A stretch of DNA of 64,000 bases from Aurelia coerulea (taxonomy: Eukaryota > Cnidaria > Scyphozoa > Semaeostomeae > Ulmaridae): positions 5,024,501-5,088,500 of the forward strand of contig CM076955.1 in NCBI GenBank assembly GCA_039566865.1, written 5' to 3'. Below, piece after piece: positions 57,724-64,000 of this stretch; within the stretch, counting starts at the first letter, position 1; every line of letters begins with the position of its first letter. A model generated the notes under the pieces. That model was not told where the DNA came from and searched no databases. It saw nothing but the letters and a program-made list of their open reading frames with translations. Made by a program: the position numbers and the translations under genes.

Positions 57724-58040
57724 AGTCACAAGGTCCAACCAACCTTGGCAACGTTTTTGCCGAATATTTGCTTCTCTGTGTTGCTCATGCCGCTTGGCAA
57801 ATCAGCAAAACTTGATCATGCTATTAATTTGTAATTTTCGAAATTATTATTATTATTATAACTTTATTAAAGTGTCATAAATATTTAGCAATAATGCTAA
57901 TTGGGGACACTATTTAGCCTGAATACTATTTTAAATTGTACTAAATAAAACAAAATAAGATAATCTAAAAATGTCCAAAGAAATAAAAAAAAAACGATTT
58001 AATTACATTTATCATATTTTAAAAAGAACCTAAAAGTCAG

Positions 58041-59673
58041 TTATTCATTACAATATTTACATTGTCCCTTGCAGCTGTCTGTAGCTATGCTCACTAGATC
58101 CAACTGTCTCACACTTTTACGAAAGGAGTTCAAACTAGGTTTTTCTCTGTCACATTTTCTTAATTTAGACCATAGACTAGGCCCAAAATATCTGATTGAA
58201 TGTTTGCCATTCATAACTGTTCTGTATCTTGGTATAACAAAGTCATTGTTTCTAAGTGCATAATGTTGGTCTGGCTTTTCAAACAGCTTTGATATATACT
58301 CAGGAACCAATCCGTGTTTAACCTTGTACATCAATATTGCAATATCTTGGATCCTTCTGTTCTGCAAAGTAGGTAGGTTTGCTCTCTTTAGTAGTTCTTC
58401 ATAGCTGCTTGATTTATCACAATAAATTATCTTCATTGCCTTTTCTTGAATCCTCTCTATTTTTCTGAGATCAGAAGATTTGGCAAAATGCCAGACAGTA
58501 CTGCAATAGGTAACATAAGGCAGGATTGATGTCTTGTAGATAGTCATTTTCAGAGTTATTGACATGATGTTACGAAATCGATTTAGTACCCCTAGTCTCT
58601 GACATGCTTTCTTACTGATTTCTCTAATGTGCTCACTAAAATTCATCTGCTCATCAATTATTACACCCAATAACTTAAGTTGTTTTGCTGGAACAATCTC
58701 TTCTTCATCTACCTTTACTGTTATTTTGGTATCTGTTGCTTTTGGAGGACCAATGACCATGGCCTGATATTTCTTTTTATTTGCTAGTAAATGATTTTGA
58801 CTATACCACTGTGTTGCAGCTTTGATGTCGTGATTTAAATGTCTTTCTACCAACTGGGGCATCTTGTCTGAACAGTATAACTGATGATCATCAGCATACA
58901 TACTGATTTTACAAAAGTCAATTTTATGAACTAGGTCATTCTGAAAAATGTTCCACAACAATGGTCCAAACGATGAACCTTGTGGAACATCCCCTGTCTG
59001 TTCTTTTCCATTCACTCCTTGTCTCTCCCAACTTAACTCGATTCTGTCTTTCCTCAAAGTAGGACTTTACTAACTGAAGTGCCTCATGCGAGAAGCCATA
59101 CTGCTTTAGCTTTTCTAGCAGCAGGTTGGGATACATTGAGTCAAATGCCTTGCTCATGTCTGTAGATAAAACTCCTATGACTTCCCTCTTTTCAAGTGAT
59201 GCTTTCCAGTCTTCAACTAGCCTGAGGAGGGTTGTTTCTGTGCTGTTCCTTTTTCTATATGCTGTTAAATAGATGCTTAAATGATTTTCCATAAACTTCA
59301 TTGTCTGTTCACTTAGCCTTGATTCAAACACTTTGTTTATTGTGTTAAGAATAGTGATTGGTCTGTAATTCTTTTCGTTGAGTTGGTCCTCTTGTTTAAA
59401 GGCAGGCCTCCATTCCCCTCTTTTCCATAGCGTTGGCCACTCCTTGTTGCGAATACAGTTGTTGAACAATGTTGTCAATGAGGGTGCAAGTTCACTTGCA
59501 GTAATTTTCATAAATTCAGGGGATATTCCATCACAGCCTGTTGCCTTCTTAGCGTCCAAATTTTGGAGGCTATTTCTGATTTCTTGCTGCTCAAATTCTT
59601 TGACAGTAAAATTTGTGTTTCCATTTCCTTGTTCCCTTATTACTGCTACACTTGGATGTTTATCTAGATTTTT
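58041..59673 (-). pseudogene. LINE ORF2, C-terminal part: reverse transcriptase
   Basis: The frame continues from 59673 through KKATGCDGISPEFMK, NYRPITILNTINKVFESRL and LSTDMSKAFDSM (RT motifs 1-3), then shifts by one base in an A-run near 59005 and goes on with GDVPQGSSFGPLLW and YADD (58887-58898), the catalytic aspartates. The C-terminal part has LKLLGVIIDEQMNFSEHI and ILPYVTYCSTVWHFAKSSDL, and ends with a cysteine-containing KGQCKYCNE tail. All catalytic motifs are present; only the shift and the upstream stop disable it. Confidence 0.88.
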
Positions 59674-61638
59674 TTATTCTTCTGTTGTTATGTCATCAAC
59701 TTTACCCATGGTAGCAAAGTAACTAGCGAGAATTTCTGCTACTTCCTTCTGATCATCTATTATCTTTTCTTCTTTTCTCAAGTTAATTGTGTGACCTTCC
59801 TCTTTTCCATTCTTTTTGGCTATGAATGGATTGAAGGCTTCAAAGAATTTCCTTGGTTTGTATTTCAATTCTACTGCCTTTTGATTCCAGTAGTCCTTTA
59901 TTGCATTACGACGTTGCTTTGTAGCCTCATTTCTGTACCTTTTCTTTAATTCCCAATTTTCTGCACTTCTTTCTTTTGCAAATTGCCTTGCAAACTTTCT
60001 CTTCTGCCTGATGGCCCTTTTCCATTCTGATGTCATGTATGGGACATCTTTATCCCTTACTCTCATTTTTTTTATTGGTAGATGCTGATTTATTATGTCC
60101 CCCACCATTTTGTTCCAGAAATAATATTGGTCATCCATTGATTCAAATATTGTGCCCACATGCCATGGTACCTCATCAAGGTCCCTTTTCAACTTCTCCT
60201 CATCAAGATGTTTTTTGCTCCTGAAACTGATAATTTTTCTTGGATATTGTTTTGTCTTCTTACACATAAGTCCATAGACTATGTTATGATCACTCATTCC
60301 TACATCAAATTGGCCACTCATTTCAAAATACTCTGGTTTATTTGTTAGTATGACATCAATCAGTGTTTGCGATGAGTCAGTACATCTTGTTGGTTCTGTT
60401 ATCAGGCAGTTGAGATTGTGGATATCTTCCAAGTCAATCAACATTTTTCCTTCTCTGCTGTGAGGTTGCAGTCTATTTAAATTCAAATCTCCTGTTATGA
60501 TAACCATCTTGCTTTGCAATGTAGCCCAGGAGACAATTTCATTTAGCTCCTGCTCTGTCCTCAGATAATGATCCTTTCCTGTAGATTTAGGTGGTCTGTA
60601 GATACATAGTACCATTATCCTCTCTCCTTCTAATTCTATTGTTGTTGCTAATGCTTCTATCTTGCTATAACTTTTCCTTGGCAAGATTAGTTTCTTTGGT
60701 TTCAACTCTTCAGCCATATAAAGCATAACCCCACCACCCCCAGCTTTTCTGTCTTTCCTAAATATCTTATATCCTTGCATTTGAAATTGCTTGTTTGGGT
60801 ATGTTGAGTCTATTTTAGTTTCAGATAGTGCCATTATTTGACATTGAAAACTCCCCATTAGATCTCTTAGTTCATCAATTTTATTTTGTATACTGTTAAT
60901 ATTAAGGTGGCATAAGAGCAGATTTCTTGAATCTTGCTTTCTCCTTTCCATTAACTGTTTTTCTGAGAGGCAACTAATGGTTGAGTCTATTGATGAATTC
61001 ACTGATGTATTCACTGTGCCCTCTTCCCCTCTCCCTGATGCTATATCTTGGCTGTCTTCTAGATTGCTGCAATTGGCAAAAGGAAATTCTTCCCAGGTCT
61101 TCTGCGCTATATTACACTCACATATGGAACATAACCACTGTGACTTGTCTTCTGTGCTCATCTGTGCAAATTGTCTTGATGTAATTTTACTACATTTGAT
61201 ATGATATAGATTACTGCATTCAACACAACGCAGTTCACTGCGTCCTTGTGCAACTGCTCGCTTACATTCGTTACAAGGTCGCTTCACAGGCCCCGGGTTT
61301 CTTTCTATGTCTCCTGCTTCTAGCAATCTTTGCTTCAGCACACTTTCCCTCAGTAACTGCACTGTTTGGGTGCCATGACTGTAGTATTGATACCTAGTGC
61401 CATGATATTTTCGCCTTTGCTTTGGGCCTAAAGTCAAATGATGCTTAGGCCAATATTTGGCACTTGGAATTCCATCTGAATCTCTCTTCTCGATATGTTT
61501 GTCCTGCAAATACCCATCCAGACAGTTGCTGTGAACATTCATACACTGTTTGAAGTCCTTGATAAGAACAAAAAGTCCTAGAAACAGCCATAAAACAGTC
61601 TTTGCATGGGAGCATTTTAACACTTGTCTTGCTGCCAT
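59674..61638 (-). pseudogene. LINE ORF2, N-terminal part: 2A-like, PHD finger, APE endonuclease
   Basis: 654 residues. Residues 14-26 are hydrophobic (TVLWLFLGLFVLI). Residues 110-117 are DIERNPGP, fitting the 2A consensus D(V/I)ExNPGP. A PHD-type finger follows (CNEC, CVEC, HIKC, WLCSIC; about residues 122-172). The endonuclease begins LLLCHLNINSIQNKIDELRD, with SETKID, IYRPP, GDLN and SDHN motifs that carry its metal-binding and catalytic residues. Its first strand (HLNINS) is intact, unlike the deleted LINE at 26073. The frame ends at an in-frame TAA beyond which the same frame goes on. Confidence 0.88.
61288..61311 (-). other. 2A-like ribosome-skipping motif (DIERNPGP)
   Basis: Codons on the minus strand read GAC ATA GAA AGA AAC CCG GGG CCT. 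The preceding residues (LLEAG) also fit the usual 2A helix context. 2A-like sequences near the N-terminus of ORF2 are known in some APE-type LINEs of marine invertebrates; activity here is inferred. Confidence 0.75.
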
Positions 61639-61694
61639 GTTGTTGTTGTAGTTGTCGGACTAATCATAAAAACCTATAAACACAACATTATACA

Positions 61695-62060
61695 TCGCTT
61701 TTCATTCAATGTAAAATAGTTTACAAAACGAATTACCTCAGACACTACCTACGAACCACCACTACACGTTATAAGTACGATGCCAAATGGAGCGAAACAT
61801 CATGACTACCCCCTGGCCTTAAACATGCACCTAAAATGGAGCTTAGTATACAATTGCAAAATGCTACATATAAAAACTGTTTACGAATAGATACTTGAGC
61901 CCGTTTTCACATCGAACGCCAAGATAACATAGGCGATAACGATGACCAATCAGAGACCCAGCTGAGAACAACAATGTTAACAGTCGCCATCGCTCAAGAC
62001 ACCGCTAACGGGTCGGGGTCTCTTTCTGCCATATATTGTAAAGATTCCATTGTAGTCATT
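61695..62060. repeat. Dispersed repeat family T copy (no hAT insert)
   Basis: Matches 54530-54863 and continues without a break (ccgctaacgggtcggggtct, then ctttctgccatat) through the position where the hAT element sits in the other copy. 62060-62630 holds nothing recognised. Confidence 0.7.
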
Positions 62061-62633
62061 AGATATTGTAATCTGTGGAAAGAAACTGTTAACACCTGTG
62101 AAAGAATAACAACCAAGACTCTTCGATCCTCCTGGAGAAACAATGAATTAACCTGGAACCCTGGAAGGAGAGAAAATAAGTTAATAGCTGCAATAAAGAG
62201 CAACGTTGAATACATTAAAAGTCAAACATTTTGGACGAATACTTTTGGGACTAAACATTTTCGGGCAAATTTTCGGACGTTTTTTCACGGAATTTTGGTT
62301 GTTTGTACAGAAATTTCGGACGACCAAAAAACAAAATATTTTCCGTTTATATTTTCTTATTTCATACCAAAAATTTCATTTAGATCGTATTTCATTTAAG
62401 GGGCGCTTGGTCAGAAATTAAAGCACAGATTCCGAGAAATCTAAAGTCGTTGCAAGACTTTGCAAAAGGTCCAATATTAATTTGACGCTTATCACACATG
62501 CACATAAAGGAGGTTCCATAACTGGTGATAATCAAATTTGATGATTTTTCAAAACATGCAAATTATTTTTCCTTACCCTGTACATGTTGCTAGCAGAAAC
62601 CAAACAATGTATAAGCAAAAATTTTGAGGAGTA

Positions 62634-63260
62634 CCGGGTGAGCCAGAAAAAAGTTCCCACTTTTGAAAAATCATAGCATCAAGAGTACTAAATGGATTGG
62701 AGTGAATCAATATTTTCTTGACAGCCAAAAGATCGAAGTATTTTTGTGATTTTTCTCGCGTTCTTAAGAGCATTGTAAAAATTGCTAAATTTAAGTTTAC
62801 AAAAACTGGATGGTTGCAAAATGACTGAAAAAGGCCTAAAATGCTTGATCAAATCATAAAGGACTCCTCGCTCAGAACAACAGAGAAAATGCAATTTCTC
62901 ATTGGTGAGAGATATCGTCTGCACATCTATTGCCATGGGATTGAAAATCTTTAGTATCTGTTTGAGAATCTATTTCTTATAACTCCTGAGAGAGGTGAAA
63001 CGCCTGTGCGTATTTTTCTATGTGAGGAGAGTCCTAACGATTTGATCAAGTGTTTTAGGCCTTTTTCCGTCATTTTGCAGCCATGAAATTTTTGTAAAGT
63101 TGGATTTACTTATATTGGCAGTTCTCGTAAGAAGACGAGAACAATCTAAAAAATACTTCGATCTTATGGCTTTCAACTAGAATTTGAATCATTCAAATCC
63201 ATGAAGTACTTGTGGTGCTACGAATTTTAGAAAGTGGGAACTTTTTTCTGGCTCACCCGG
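62634..63260. mobile_element. TA-flanked foldback MITE, family C
   Basis: ccgggtgagccagaaaaaag and its inverse (cttttttctggctcacccgg), TA at 62632-62633 and 63261-63262. Same family as 17601-18196. Confidence 0.88.
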
Positions 63261-63374
63261 TATTGTTGGAGTGAACGAGCGTTAAAAAGGCATACCCTTG
63301 ATCTTTGGTCAACCGGTGATTTTTTCCATTTATCTGAGTATTGTAAATATAGGTGAAATTTTATTTACAAAAAA

Positions 63375-64000
63375 TTACAAGGTGACCCGAACAAACTTCA
63401 TGAGCTTTATTACGCATAGCTTCCAGAAAGCAACTGTTTTGAACACAAACAAGTTGCCAGAATGTAGCCCTAAGGCTTAGCTATCTGTTGAGATGTTTCT
63501 TGGTCAGTTTAAGCAAGGGCGATATGAAACGCGAAGATAAACCAAGGCGCAGTTTCCGTTGAAGATAAAAATCGCTGCGAGGGAAAATCCGCTGCGGCGG
63601 AGCGAAGGGAAATTTTGTGGCCGTTTACTTTATGAAATGCTGCCTGCTGCGAGAGAAACAAAACAGTCTCCAGATACCAAATACCAAGTAATTAAAAGCG
63701 GAAGAAGATTATATTTACAGATCTGTAAAGACGATAAATGCCATGGAAAGTTTAAAGGTACTGCATGCCAGTAAGGTATGAACAATTTCTCGCAGGAAAC
63801 CAAGCTAGAAACAAGCACCGATACATGTGAGACGTGAGTGAGCAAATTAGGCCTAAGAATCTATACATGCTCTCCGATCGGGCCTAAATCAATATTGAAA
63901 CGGAACTGCGCATTTCATATCGCCCTTGGTTTAAGCTATCACTCGTATCCGAAAAACCAGTTTCAAAAACGTTATAATTCTTTCATCTCTCGAAATTTCC
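63375..64000. mobile_element. Family D MITE carrying a TTAA insertion, cut by window end
   Basis: ggtgacccgaacaaacttca ... cttagctatctgttgagatg, interrupted at TTAA 63509-63512, then resumes gctatcactcgtatccgaaa. Compare 19501-20115. Confidence 0.7.
63513..63930. mobile_element. TTAA-flanked MITE, family Q
   Basis: gcaagggcgatatgaaacgc and the right end gcgcatttcatatcgccctt, flanked by TTAA at 63509-63512 and 63931-63934. A short open frame inside (63559-63774) has no recognisable content. Confidence 0.78.

Larger units (their letters stand above)
54530..56870. repeat. Dispersed repeat family T, split by a hAT element
   Basis: 54530-54863 aligns with 61695-62030 (acctacgaac, tcatgactaccccctggcct, ccgctaac.gg). 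After the hAT element it resumes at 56677 with ccgccatattgctgatcgta, matching tgccatatattgtaaagatt at 62027. Family S follows at 56745-56870. Confidence 0.72.
57846..61690 (-). mobile_element. Nearly full-length CR1/L2-like LINE with 2A-like motif
   Basis: One long frame, read from ATG at 61638 down to a stop at 58041, about 1,199 codons, broken by one in-frame TAA (59674-59676) and one single-base frameshift near 59001-59010. Then a short 3' UTR and a (TAA)-type tail at 57846-57860. The order is hydrophobic N-terminus, 2A-like motif, PHD finger, APE-type endonuclease, reverse transcriptase, C-terminal domain. The few lesions suggest a recent insertion, just after the ABCA stop codon and antisense to that gene. 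Confidence 0.9.

Noticed and set aside
57944..57949. AATAAA as the ABCA poly(A) signal
   Set aside because: It lies in what appears to be the antisense LINE 3' UTR; use by the host gene is possible but not supported by the sequence alone.
61977..62399. 141-residue open frame downstream of the LINE
   Set aside because: Its start overlaps family T repeat sequence and the rest shows no domain or splice context.
63559..63774. 71-residue open frame as a host gene
   Set aside because: It lies entirely inside a TTAA-flanked MITE and has no recognisable domain.

Overview
This is eukaryotic, metazoan-type nuclear DNA: AT-rich, with GT-AG introns, dense foldback MITEs, CR1/L2-type and RTE-type LINE fragments, a tRNA-derived SINE and several tandem repeats. 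It has no bacterial operons, CRISPR arrays or rRNA. The mix of PHD-finger LINEs, one of them with a 2A-like motif, and very many TA- and TTAA-flanked MITEs fits a marine invertebrate (for example a cnidarian). I cannot name a species from the sequence alone.

One host gene fills the window. It is an ABCA-subfamily ABC transporter on the + strand, from base 1 (the 5' part lies outside) to a stop codon at 57721-57723. I could follow 25 exons with consistent phases, 1,364 codons before the stop. They cover the end of transmembrane domain 1, NBD1 (exons 4-8), the regulatory segment, transmembrane domain 2 with its large extracellular loop (exons 10-16), NBD2 (exons 18-22) and the C-terminal regulatory domain. 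Walker A, signature, Walker B and H-loop motifs are intact in both NBDs. The protein resembles ABCA3-type lipid exporters most closely. About 340 N-terminal residues are probably missing upstream.

The introns hold nearly all the other content. Many foldback elements begin CCGGGTG or CAGGGTG and are flanked by TA. Five families are flanked by TTAA (piggyBac-type footprint). There is a 1.8 kb hAT-type element with an 8-bp duplication and an apparent empty site elsewhere in the window, a 3.8 kb TIR element with a 9-bp duplication, and a 73-bp hairpin element with its own 9-bp duplication. The 4-kb intron 13 is a nested stack: MITE, containing MITE, containing an internally deleted LINE. The 9.9-kb intron 21 contains about 28 copies of a 140-bp unit amplified from a LINE C-terminal coding segment, organised in a 9-unit (1,259 bp) higher-order repeat.

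Downstream of the gene, on the minus strand (about 57846-61690), lies an almost intact LINE whose long ORF reads 2A-like motif, PHD finger, endonuclease, reverse transcriptase. It is broken by only one in-frame stop and one frameshift. The rest, to 64000, is dispersed repeats. No second host gene is visible.
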